From the NCBI RefSeq assembly GCF_000281045.1, contig NW_008246129.1:122722-186721 (forward strand): 64,000 nucleotides of DNA. Direction: 5' to 3'. A program made the position numbers and the translations under genes. The notes beneath the pieces are model-generated. The model did not search any database. It worked only from the letters and a program-made list of their open reading frames with translations, and was not told the DNA's origin. This stretch comes from Saprolegnia diclina VS20. Lineage: Eukaryota; Oomycota; Saprolegniomycetes; Saprolegniales; Saprolegniaceae. This document shows, one piece after another, positions 31,627-41,148 of the stretch (positions are counted from its first letter, which is position 1; each line of letters starts with the position of its first letter).

Positions 31627-33011
31627 ATGGCGTCGTTTTGGCGGCAGTTGCCGCGACCCTTTTACTGCGTGGCGCCGATGGCCAACGTCACCGATGTCGC
31701 CTTCCGCGCCGCCATCACAGAGCTCGGCAAGCCACACGTACGCGTCCACCGAGTCGTCTAGGTGACCATATTCATAATGTAGGTCATGTGGACGGAGTTT
31801 GTCAGCTGCGAAGCTCTCATGTCGTCGACAGCGCGCACGCGCGAGAAGATGTTGACAGCGCTCAAGTACGCACCAAGCGAGCGACCAATCGTCGCACAGC
31901 TGTTTGGCTCCAAGCCCGACCAGTTCCGCGAGGTATGTGTCCGTTCGTCGCTTGTTGTGGGCTCAGACCGTGCGCAGTGCGCCAAGATTGTTCGCGACTT
32001 GGGGTTTGACGGCATCGACATCAACATGGGCTGCCCCGAGAGGAACGTCAACAAGCAAGGCAGTGGCGCGGCCTTGATTGGCGATCCGGCCAACGCCCAG
32101 GTACGACGGCAGTTGAAATTACCGAGTCCAACTTGCCCACAAGGCGATCGTGCGAGCGTGTCAAGAGAGCGGACTTCCGGTCTCGGTCAAGACGCGCATT
32201 GGTCTTGAAACCATCGATTACGACGACTGGATCAACTACATCTTGGACGTACGACTCGAGCTTGCTGTAGTTTGGAGGACGTCACGCGTGGTAGACGGAG
32301 CCCGACGCCTTAACGGTCCATGGCCGAACGCGCAAGGAAATGTCGCTTGTGCCAGCACACTGGGACGTTATTGGCGACATTGTCCACTTGGTGCGGGACA
32401 AGCGACAGTCGGACGTCATCTTGATCGGCAATGTACGGTGTTTTTGGCTGCAATGCAAATTCTGGACAAGGAACGCTTTAGGGGGACGTCGCGTCGCTGG
32501 ACGACGCCAACGAAAAGGTCGCGCTCTATGGTATTGACGGTGTTATGGTCGGACGCGCCCTCTTTGGTAACCCGTGGTTCTTTCAAGGTATCCGAAATCT
32601 TCATACAGACTCGGAAGTTGAGCGCACTGCAGGACCGACGTTGCTCACCGAGCGCGGCACCGAAGAGCGGCTACTGGGCATGATCCGCCACACGCAGATC
32701 TTTGAAGTACGTTCACTCTATTTTCATTTTGTTCAAGACGGCGGTTGTCTAGGAGCTCTTGCTGCAGCACGGCCACAACCAATTCCACCACGTCAAAAAG
32801 ATGTACGGCAGCTACTTGGCAGGTATTCCGTACGCCAAGCAATTCAAGGAGCAGCTCAGTCGTGCAGCGACGCCGGCCGAGGTAAGCCGCGGTAGAGGAA
32901 CAATATAATGTATCAAGCGTGCGGTAGGTCTATCCGCTCGTACACGATTTTATTCGGCAAGACAAGGCGAGATCGCAGCTTGCGGCGGCAAATGAGCCGC
33001 CAATGCACTAG
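31627..33011 (+). CDS. tRNA-dihydrouridine synthase, DUS1/DusB-like
   Basis: Eight exons (31627-31737, 31783-31932, 31978-32100, 32144-32248, 32295-32432, 32482-32706, 32753-32881, 32928-33011; introns 43-49 nt) give 354 residues. Motifs: YCVAPMANVTDVAFRAAI at the FMN-binding N-terminus, IVAQLFGSKPDQF, IDINMGCPERNVNKQGSGAA with the catalytic Cys, VSVKTRIG, ALTVHGRTRK, VILIGNGDV and GVMVGRALFGNPWFF. It reduces uridine to dihydrouridine in tRNA. It belongs to a different branch from the DusA-type gene at 18943-20316. Its TAG stop overlaps the stop of the convergent lipoyl-like gene within one CTAG. Confidence 0.88.
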
Positions 33012-33667
33012 CTGCAGCACGAGTTGGGATCCGTGGGCCGCGGGTCGCGCAAGTACGCATGCCACGTCATGACTTGCGCATCGGCAGCTGGTCGCACGGC
33101 CTAATAGACAAGTTGGATTGTCCGTGTCCGATTGCATTCTGTTGATTATGCCAAACCGAAGACGCTGCAAACTGCGCTTGGACCGCTCGCATTTCGTCTT
33201 CTGTTTCGCACAGAAGAGCCACAGGTGTATCGGGTGCAAGCATTGGTCGGCACGTCAAAGTGGGCTCTACGCCAGACGCTTCATGGGTAGTTCAATGGTT
33301 CGTCGTGGAGGCTACCAGCAGGCAGAAGATCAAAGACGACTGCGAGGAAACCTTCGTCGCAACACTCGACTTCCATCTTGACAGCAGACAAAGCGTCGTC
33401 ATCTGTGACGCCTTGCGCGTCAAACTCGTACAAGAGGTCGTAGCAGTCGACGTACGCGCCGACGTCCTTTTGCCAGGCCGTGATGCGGCCACCGGTCATC
33501 GTCGGCGACACTTTGGCCAAGGGCACGACAATGTAGCTGCGCTGCTGCAGCTTGTGGCAGGAGACTGCGAGGTCTACGAGACGCAACGTGTGAGCGTATC
33601 GAGCTAGATGACTTCGCGCACCGCTGTAGTCGTAGCGGGCAGCCCTCGCAGGAATTCGGCGAAGCAT
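33008..33667 (-). CDS. Mitochondrial lipoyl/biotinyl-like domain protein
   Basis: Exons 33667-33316, 33266-33157 and 33100-33008 (introns 49 and 56 nt) give 184 residues. The start MLRRIPARAARYDYSGARSH looks like a mitochondrial presequence; the frame also has an ATG at 33715. Residues ~45-110 form a lipoyl-type fold, IVVPLAKVSPTMTGGRITAW then VGAYVDCYDLLYEF, like dehydrogenase E2 or E3-binding proteins. The expected ETDKA hairpin is replaced by a longer acidic loop and SAVKMEVECCDEGFL, so the usual lipoylated Lys is not where it should be. There is no catalytic E2 domain. A second motif, PVALLCETEDEM, closes the domain. Possibly a dehydrogenase-complex accessory protein. Confidence 0.65.
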
Positions 33668-33952
33668 TTTCGAGACTGGATGCCATTGGTGGATATGGCT
33701 CGCTATTTTATCCAATCACATTAACCATCGAGAAATCCATCCTCTTGATGACCTCATTTTGCATCTTGCTACCAGTAGGAAGGAAGATGTACCCAAACAC
33801 TACGGCTCTCACCTTTCTCTAGTGTAGTTCATATCACAATTGTCTCCTATACACTGGCGCTCGTAAAGTGAACGTAAAGGGTTCGTCGATGTAAAGGCTA
33901 CAGCGCTGCCTTTACAAGAAAGAAAACTGAAAGACTCATTTACCGATTGACC

Positions 33953-34189
33953 ATGGAGAACCGCAGCATCACGAGCCCTTTTGGCCTGCCCGACCTTCTC
34001 GTTGGCTCTCGGCGCATGCTCTTTTCGACCGCTCAGAGTACCACCGCACTGCCACCCACGAGTCGTCCAGCAACAAACCCTGTGCTCATGGACCTCTACA
34101 AGCGCCTTCAGATGCTTGCGGCTACCAGCAGCACCGGTGCACCGCCACTTGTATTTGACGATCTCGAAAGCTTCTACTACAATAGATAG
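33953..34189 (+). CDS. Small hypothetical protein
   Basis: A 78-codon frame from an ATG in good context (ACCATGG). The product is Ser/Thr/Pro-rich with a hydrophobic end (PLVFDDLESFYYNR). No domain, signal peptide or neighbour link. Codon usage resembles the surrounding genes, which is the only support. It could be the remnant of a longer gene. Confidence 0.35.
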   Translation: MENRSITSPFGLPDLLVGSRRMLFSTAQSTTALPPTSRPATNPVLMDLYKRLQMLAATSSTGAPPLVFDDLESFYYNR

Positions 34190-34430
34190 AGAATTGGTTG
34201 GATTTGATTTGTAAAACAGCCAACACAGAAAGGCCGATCGATCAGTGCATGTGCTGACAGCCCTATACTGTGCGGCGCGGAATGGCCAGGTGTGAAAAGA
34301 CTTGACGACTAACTCAATCTCGGCATCTCTTGGTACCGCCTATGGCCAGCAACGCAGTGCTATTTTTCAAAAAATCAAGAGCTGCCATGCCGCGACGCGT
34401 GAGCCGAGAACGATTTTTGCAAAAAGTATT

Positions 34431-34501
34431 GGTCCCACCGGGTTTCGATCCCGGGTTGCTGGATTTCAAGACCAGAGTGCTAACCCCTACACCATAGGAC
34501 C
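34431..34501 (-). tRNA. tRNA-like gene, anticodon UGA by position, aberrant
   Basis: A 71-nt cloverleaf: acceptor GGTCCTA/TGGGACC, D-arm GTGT...GCAC, T-stem CCGGG/CCCGG. The anticodon loop reads CTTGAAA, giving UGA (Ser) by position, but the stem has a T-T mismatch at 31/39, the T-loop starts ATCG instead of TTCG, and the long variable arm of tRNA-Ser is missing. It looks like a mutated member of the neighbouring family and is probably a pseudo-tRNA. Confidence 0.5.
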
Positions 34502-34800
34502 ACACATAACGAAATAGGTGCTGGAAGCTATAAAGCAATGCTGTCGGGGCCGTTCAGAATCAGGAGACCTCCAAAACGACATAGATACGTTATCGATTTT
34601 GACAGGTTATCCAACAGCTCGATGACGTGGCAGAACAGGAGCGCTGGACCGACGATATCGACCTAGCTCAGTGCTTGCATTTTCATTCTGCAAGCTCTGC
34701 GCACAGAGATGGTATTGAATACAGTTTAAAGTATCCATCAAATTTGCGCATGTTGCATTGAGATGCCCTGCCACAGCAATCGATCATAAAATGGAGTTGA

Positions 34801-34871
34801 GGTCCCACCAAGATTCGAACTCGGATTGCTCGATTAGGAGTCGAGAGTGCTGCCAATTACACCATGGGACC
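34801..34871 (-). tRNA. tRNA-Arg (CCU anticodon)
   Basis: A 71-nt cloverleaf with all stems paired: acceptor GGTCCCA/TGGGACC, anticodon stem CTCGA/TCGAG around loop CTCCTAA (anticodon CCU), T-stem CCGAG/CTTGG with TTCGAAT loop. It reads AGG codons. No intron. The body shares its acceptor and D-arm with three neighbours. Confidence 0.8.
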
Positions 34872-35399
34872 TTTTCTACTACGGTGTGCAATACGTGGAC
34901 CGGGCGTCGTTGCAATACCACCGTTGGTATGGGACGGGTATCTCTGGCCGTACCTGCACAACTGAATAGACACGTTATGGATTCTTAGAGTCTCGTCCTG
35001 CTGATGGTGCACGACCAAACCGTCTATCGCAAGCACGGTTGGTCCAGTAGCTGTTTACAATGTGCGGTATCGTGAGCTATGGACGAGGTTGCAGTCGCTT
35101 GCTGTACGTTCAGTGACGTGGCAGTCTGCCATGACACGGAGTTGCGATCGTACAGTCAAGCTACAGTGCGTTGTGTATGGCTCTTCTGCGAGGCCTTTAC
35201 TTGATCCAAAAGGCGTGTTTCTTGGCCATTGAGGGAATAGCTCGAGCGCGAATTGCTACATTAGAAGGCTGGTATGCTGGTCTTACCTCGAGAGGAACGC
35301 CCTGAAATTCATTGTGCAGTTTGGCGACGATCATGGCTACACTATATTGTATACTTGTTGTGCAAAACGGTCATTTCTAGATCAAAAAGCATCCTCATA

Positions 35400-35470
35400 G
35401 GTCCCACCGGGGTTCGAACCCGGATTGCTCGATTAGAAGTCGAGAGTGCTAGCCTTTACACCATAGGACC
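35400..35470 (-). tRNA. tRNA-Arg (UCU anticodon)
   Basis: A 71-nt cloverleaf: acceptor GGTCCTA/TGGGACC, anticodon stem CTCGA/TCGAG, loop CTTCTAA (anticodon UCU, AGA codons), T-stem CCGGG/CCCGG with TTCGAA loop. The anticodon arm differs from that of the CCU gene by one loop base. Confidence 0.8.
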
Positions 35471-35579
35471 GTCCACAACAAAGGCATTCCTCCCCACAAA
35501 CGGCGAGATTACCGCATTTGATTACCGTTCTTGCCGTTGGTATGGGGCGTGATGTGCAGTCAGCTACAATCAAACGCGA

Positions 35580-35644
35580 GGTCCCACCCCGGGGTTTGAA
35601 CCCGGGCAGCCGAATCATAAGTCCAGAGAGCTGAACATGGGACC
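35580..35644 (-). pseudogene. Degenerate tRNA-like sequence
   Basis: The acceptor GGTCCC/GGGACC and a T-arm (CCCGG, TTCAAA, CCGGG) match the neighbours, but about six bases of the D-arm are lost and the anticodon stem pairs weakly. At 65 nt it cannot form a normal D-arm, so it is read as a pseudogene of the same family. Confidence 0.55.
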
Positions 35645-35776
35645 CTTGTCCATTGTCTGCTCGACACGTTGTGTTCGAGAGGCTGCACTAGTACATCAGC
35701 TCCGTGCAACCACTACCAAGTCCATCTAAACCCTCCGAGGACGTGTTAAGTTTATCTGGCTTGAACCCAAGGATAT

Positions 35777-38029
35777 CTACGCCTCCTTGCTCTCGGCGTC
35801 GGTCACTGTCTTGGCGTGCAGATCGCGCACGTCGTAGAAATGATGCACGCGCCAGTTGACGTACGCCGCCGAATTCTTGCGGACGTGGAAAAAGTCGAGC
35901 GTGTTCTGGAGCCACCCGCGCGAGTAGACCGAGTGGTGGGTCTGGATGGCGCTTGGGTTGGGCTGGCGCTGGCTCAGAACGACCTCGTTTGTCGTCCACG
36001 AAAACACAATGCCGTACACGTTGAAGCCAAAGAGGTACCCGATCCAGAGCAGGTGCACGGATGCCAAAATGAACGCGGCCGTCACCACCGGGTAGTCGTG
36101 GAAGAGCACGAACGGCATGTCGCCATAGCTCAGCGCGCCAATCCCCGCGTCGCCAAAGTCTACCACGCGCCATGAGTGCCGCAGGATACTACAAGAAGCA
36201 TCCTACAGGACGTGAGGAGGACGAGCTCAAACCCAATGGCGGCGACGGCGAAGAAGAGGAAGCCGAAAAAGTAGTTGTGGTTGTTGGCGCCGACGGCGTT
36301 GGCGACGAACGGGCAGTAGTGATCGAAGCGAGCGACGCACATGTTGAGCTCTGCGTCGTGCTTGGACCGCAGCGGGCGCCGCTGGACGCACGTCGTGCAG
36401 AGCTTAATGTCGGAGCGCGACTTGAGGTCCACGAGCGACCGAATATTCTAGTGCACCGAGCATCCATATCAACAAAATATAGGGATGTGGTGGATACCTG
36501 CAAGCGCTCTTCGTACGACGTCGGAATGAACCCCGGGTCCCGCTTCGCCGTCACATACAAGCAGATGGGGATGCCGAGCGCGAGGGTACTCTGAACAACG
36601 GTCGTCCATGCCGAGACACGGGGGTAGAGCTCGACGGCAAAGACGAGGATGAGCCAAAACGTCGAGCCAATGTTGACGCCGAGCATGAGCGCAGCGTTCT
36701 TGCGCTTGCTCGGGTTGACGCTGAGACCCGCCACTTGGAAAAGACTGTACGCAACGGCGCCCGTGGCGATAAAGCCTGCTGCAATCATCCAAAAACCATG
36801 CAGAGCGTGCAGGCACAACGCGCCGAGACCGAGGACGAGCCACGGCAGCCAGAACGCCGTCTGGGCCGGGTGCGCTTTGAGCACCTACATCGCGTACTTA
36901 GCCGCGACGATATCGAGCAAGAAACAGTACGCTGAGCGGAAAGGTCGTGTACGATGCTTCGTAGGACGTGACTTTGGTGAGGAACCCGAGGCAGGCGGCG
37001 GTCTTGCGGCCCTCCGAGCGCGCTTGGATCTCTCTCGCGACGCCCTGGGAGACATCGAGGGGCGTCTCGCCATCGTTGTTCCGCGCGTGCACGTCAGCGC
37101 CATGATCGAGAAGGAATTTGACGGCCTTGACAACGTCGCTGCGCGCAGCGTGATGGAGCCCTACCCACCGAGTATTTGCTACGGCGGAAAACCAAAATGC
37201 GCGGCCTACCTGTGTTGCCGTTGGCGTCCGCGGCGTGCACGGAGGCGCCGAGGCCGTACAGCATGCGCATCGTGTCGAGGTCAAAGGCGTAGCGACAGAG
37301 CCACAACAGCGGCGTGTTTCGGTGTTCGTCTGGGAAAGAATAAGTGACATGTGGAGACCGAGGATCGTACCGAGGCTGCGGCTGTCGACGGGGCAGCCCA
37401 TGGCAACGAGGTATGCCGAGAGGATGGTCAGTCCCGACTAATCAAGATATTGTGTGAGCGAAGAACGTAGAGAGAGTGTTTGTACCTGCACCGCGACAAA
37501 GAGCGTGTTCATGCCGTTGACGTCATGGATGTTGGGGTCGGCGCCGTGCTCGAGGAGCAGCGCGACGGCGTAAACGTGGTTACGGTGGGCTGCCCAATAG
37601 ACTGGTGTCGACTGCAGCTCGCCGCCTTTGGCGTTAACGTCAATGTTAGGCTGCTCGAGCAAGTACCTAGCACATGTCCCATGAGCCGTCGCCACGCTTC
37701 TCGCCTTGCGCACATCATGAGCAGAATGCGGTTGTTGAGCGCTGCCCAGTGCAAAAGCGTCGCGTTTGTGTCGTCGCGCATGTTGATGTCTACGGCGACT
37801 ATCTACGCAGCAGGAGCAGGAGCATGAGCATGCAAGGCTGCTGGTGCGTGGCTGGTACCTCGCCGAGGAGGAATTTGAGCTCATCCAGGAGGCCGAACTG
37901 GGCGCATTGGAAGACCGTCGGGACGGTACAAGGGCGCTCGCATGTAGCGCAGGCCAGGCTCGTGTCGAAGGCCGTCGCGTCCGCGTCGTTGGCCCGCGTT
38001 GTCTTGCACTCGCCGCAGAAGACCCGCAT
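35777..38029 (-). CDS. Ankyrin-repeat DHYC palmitoyltransferase (Akr1/ZDHHC17-like)
   Basis: Nine exons (38029-37859, 37802-37714, 37666-37486, 37437-37371, 37329-37210, 37160-36931, 36884-36498, 36447-36207, 36159-35777; introns 41-56 nt) give 622 residues. The N-terminus has paired CxxC motifs (FCGEC, CATCERPC). Five or six ankyrin repeats follow, for example NATLLHWAALNNRILLM, YWAAHRNHVYAVALLLEHGA and HHAARSDVVKAVKFLLDHGA. Four to six hydrophobic segments flank a cysteine-rich domain, CTTCVQRRPLRSKH then MCVARFDHYCPFVANAVG. The catalytic motif is DHYC, as in yeast Akr1, instead of DHHC. It is a protein S-acyltransferase of Golgi, vacuole or plasma membrane. CCAAT boxes (38110-38114 reverse, 38126-38130) lie 80-100 bp upstream. 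Confidence 0.88.
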
Positions 38030-38520
38030 GCTGTCACTCGAAATCAAAAGTATCTAACCCTTTGTATGCAATAGACGAAGTCAATGGACCGAGCGCACAA
38101 CGCGCGTTGATTGGCTGATATACAGCCAATGGCATCGCTACATTTGTTGACTGAGGGATCCGTGCAACAATCCATGGCAACAATCCCAGTCGTGTGAATG
38201 GCAGAGACGCCGTCGATATGAGGAGAGCGAGGATCACTGGTGCTCTCCTTCAGCGCTCTTCTCTCTTGCGTTCAATAGAGGTTACATTCTGTGTTGCAGT
38301 AGAAATGGTGTTTGGATGCTGGATTCCAAAACAGCGCGCGAACTACATGTATAATATACATGCAGTTCGACACTCGTGGCAGCTACAGCTCGAACTGACA
38401 CAACCCGACGACGACGACATCGACGTTGATAGGCAAGACGTGAAGGGAGACCGTTGACGGGAACACGCACCGCGCCCCGTCTTCAAGCGAATCGTCAATT
38501 TCGTCCTTCAACGCCGCATT

Positions 38521-39343
38521 TTGGACCAACCCGTCACGGACGACAGCGTCGTGCGCTGCGCCGTTGGTGTGTCGACTGCCGACCATGAAGGCCCGGGACT
38601 TGCCGTCATTGTGTCCACCCGCACCGTTCACCGACATCTTCCCGCGGGTGCGCCGAGCTTGAAGGACATAAAGGTCATCTGCGTCGACGACCCGTTTCTT
38701 TATTCACTGCTGCGCTCCGCGCACAAGTACGGTACACGTATCTGCCTCGTCTCGATGCTCGTTCCCGTCGTCCAGGAAAAGATGAAGTTGGTCGGCGCGA
38801 CTCGGCGCGTGCACGGCGCCACCCTCGGGCTGTACCTGGCCGACGCTCCGTTCCGCAAGAAGAGGCCCATTTACACCAAGAACGAAGAAGCGCCGACCAC
38901 GACAGCGACGGGCAGCAAGGCGCCGGGCCCGAAGGCCAACACCACGGAAGGCAACGCGACGGCCAAGGAAGTCAACGCGACGGACGACGACTCGGGCCCG
39001 ATTTGCGCTCTCGACATCGGCACCAAGGTCGATCTCCTCGTGGACCACGTGGTGCGCGCCGAAGTGACGCACACGGCGCAGTACAAGGCGCTCTTGGCCG
39101 GTATCAAGGCTCTCGAGGTCACGGTGTTCCTGCGCGACAAGGCGCACGAAGCCGACCTCAAGGCGCGTTTCTTGGAAGGTCCACTTTTTGTCATGAAGGA
39201 GCGCGAGGCATCGCTCTTATTGCGGTCAATTCCTCGGCCATGGAGGAGGCAACGATTTGATCGATGCGCGCCATATCTTCGTGTCCGGAAGATTCGAGAA
39301 GCGGATACGGGTACACTGCCGCGACCGAGGTTTATCCGGATAG
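38521..39343 (+). CDS. Unrecognised protein, start and 3' part uncertain
   Basis: A long frame with protein-like composition: LKDIKVICVDDPFLYSLL then YGTRICLVSMLVPV, a Thr/Pro/Ala-rich linker, and CALDIGTKVDLLVDHVVRAE. The alpha/beta pattern with VICVDD is faintly like NYN/PIN-type folds, but I would not assign it. No ATG opens the frame, so a 5' exon is missing or unrecognised. Near 39190-39260 the most protein-like reading moves through all three frames (EREASLLL, then IALIAVNSSAMEEAT, then NDLIDARHIFVSGRFEKR, stop 39341-39343) with no GT-AG intron that joins them. Either sequence errors or decay. Confidence 0.4.
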
Positions 39344-39371
39344 CCGCCAGAACAAAATATCGTGTGCAAGG

Positions 39372-40849
39372 ATGATGATGCCATCGCCGCCCGTGGTCGT
39401 CGAGGACGACGTGGACATGACGGAGGAGACGACGACGATGGTTCCGGACGACGTCGACATGGAAGGCGCGTCCGTCGAGATCCAGACACTCCTCTTGCAG
39501 CTCAAGATGCAACTCGATCTGCGCGACAGCGACCCAGACAGCTTCCAGTTCGAGTACCTTGCACCCGACCACGTGCTCGTCAAGTGCTTCGTGCCACTGC
39601 CCGCCCACTCGTCCATGCTTCCGCTAATCCCGCTCGTCTTGTTGCGCATGCAGCTCATGGCGGACGGCACATTCGAGATTGAAATCCTGTCGGGCACCCA
39701 CCTCTACGTGCCGCCGGAGCTCGTCCTGCGCCACGGTGACCGCTTCTTCCTCATGCTTCCGTCGCTGCAGTCGGGTGGCAGCCTCTGCCGTCGCTATGGC
39801 AATAATTTTGCGCGCATCACGCCCAAGCTCGTGAACGAACTCATCGACCAGATCCACACGGTACATACTACATCAACGCTTAGTCTTATCCGGCGGCGCG
39901 TAGCACGACCCCAAGCCGTCGCTTGCGCCCATCGACACTACAACAGCCGCTACGACGTCGACTGCACAGAAACGATCTGCGGCGACGACGCCCTGTGCGT
40001 CCCCGCAGCCGCCAACGCTCGTTCCTCTCGCCCACGTCCCCGGCACGATCTTCCAAGCGAACGAAATGCAAGGTGACCGCATCGTGCGCGCCCTTCTAGT
40101 CTCGATCACACACACGTCGGTCTGGCTTCTCGTGCCCCGCAACATTCCGCTCCGCCGGGTACGCATCTCATGTTATAGTTATGCCTGCAGCACTGTGTGT
40201 AGAACGAGCTCGAGCTGGGGCAGCTCACGGAGCGCATTCCGTTCAAGTCTCTCTCGCGCGTCTCGTACAAGCGCAACGAGTCGATTTCGCTCGAGTTCCA
40301 GCCGCACTTGAACCGACCACCGCAAACGATATACGCGCCGCAGAGCAGCCACATGGTCGGCCTCCTCCAAGAAAACATCGAGCGCTTCCGCGGCGACCGC
40401 GCCAAGCGCCCGCGCTACGAAGAAAAGAAGAAGGGCTTCGAGGGCGCGTTCAGCAGCTTTCTCTCCAACGTCGAGAAGAGCGCGCAAAAGGTCGTGGGCC
40501 AGATCAACCAAGTCGGCAAGATGCTTCTCGGCGAAGACACACAGGGGCCGTCCCTCAACGTCATCTCGCAGATGGAAGCCGATTTCTTTCGCCACCCAGC
40601 ATTGCCTCGTGTAATGCCATGCATTTACATCGCACGCGTTGGCAGCTCACGCGGATATCTTAGGTCTACGCGGTCACCGAGTCGTACCACCACGTCGCCC
40701 AGCAAGTCGACGTTGGCGACGACGGCGTCAACGACAAAGCCGGTATAATGCGTCTTGACTCTTGTCGATCCCTCGCTTATGCGGCTTGTGTAGAGCTCTA
40801 TATGCTTATGTTTCTACGACAACCGCAAGTCCAGACACTGCTAGGATAG
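39372..40849 (+). CDS. Conserved-looking protein of unknown function, possible PH-like module
   Basis: Five exons (39372-39860, 39904-40158, 40203-40610, 40664-40742, 40794-40849; introns 43-53 nt) give 428 residues. The start is the first of three tandem ATGs. The acidic N-terminus (DDVDMTEETTT) is followed by VEIQTLLLQLKMQLDLRD and a beta-rich segment (FQFEYLAPDHVLVKCFVPLP, LVLRHGDRFFLMLPSL). A Thr/Ala/Pro linker follows, then VRALLVSITHTSVWLLVPRN ... ERIPFKSLSRVSYKR, which looks like the end of a PH- or GRAM-like beta-barrel. A helical stretch (NVEKSAQKVVGQINQVGKM) and LYMLMFLRQPQVQTLLG end it. The last exon is recovered only by splicing. No family recognised. Confidence 0.6.
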
Positions 40850-41148
40850 GACAAAACACTGATTCGCAGTATGTATCGCTGCTACCCCGTCATCGAAGGC
40901 GCGGGTCGGCCGTCGTGTACGTGAGCCTCGGAAAGTACACGGTATAGGTCGTACTCAGTGGGGGTGGATCCCGCCGAGCGGCGTCCGCTGGCGGCTGGTC
41001 GGGCGGCGAAAGTGGTGGCTCGAACCGGGGTGGCGTTAGCACGACCGACGAGGCCAGCGATTGGAGACGCTCTTGCACGAAGCGCGTCGACGAACTCCAC
41101 CAGTCGCTAGCGTCGCCCGCCATCGAGGGCCAGCGGCTTGACCGGTCC

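Noticed and set aside
38383-38637. 84-codon minus frame beginning MSVNGAGGHNDG
   Set aside because: Overlaps the + frame at 38521; neither can be proven, but the + frame is longer and continues into protein-like sequence.
40948-41148. 5' extension of the TPR protein (Gly/Ser-rich open frame)
   Set aside because: No ATG and no intron that joins in phase was found, so the ATG at 41149 was kept.
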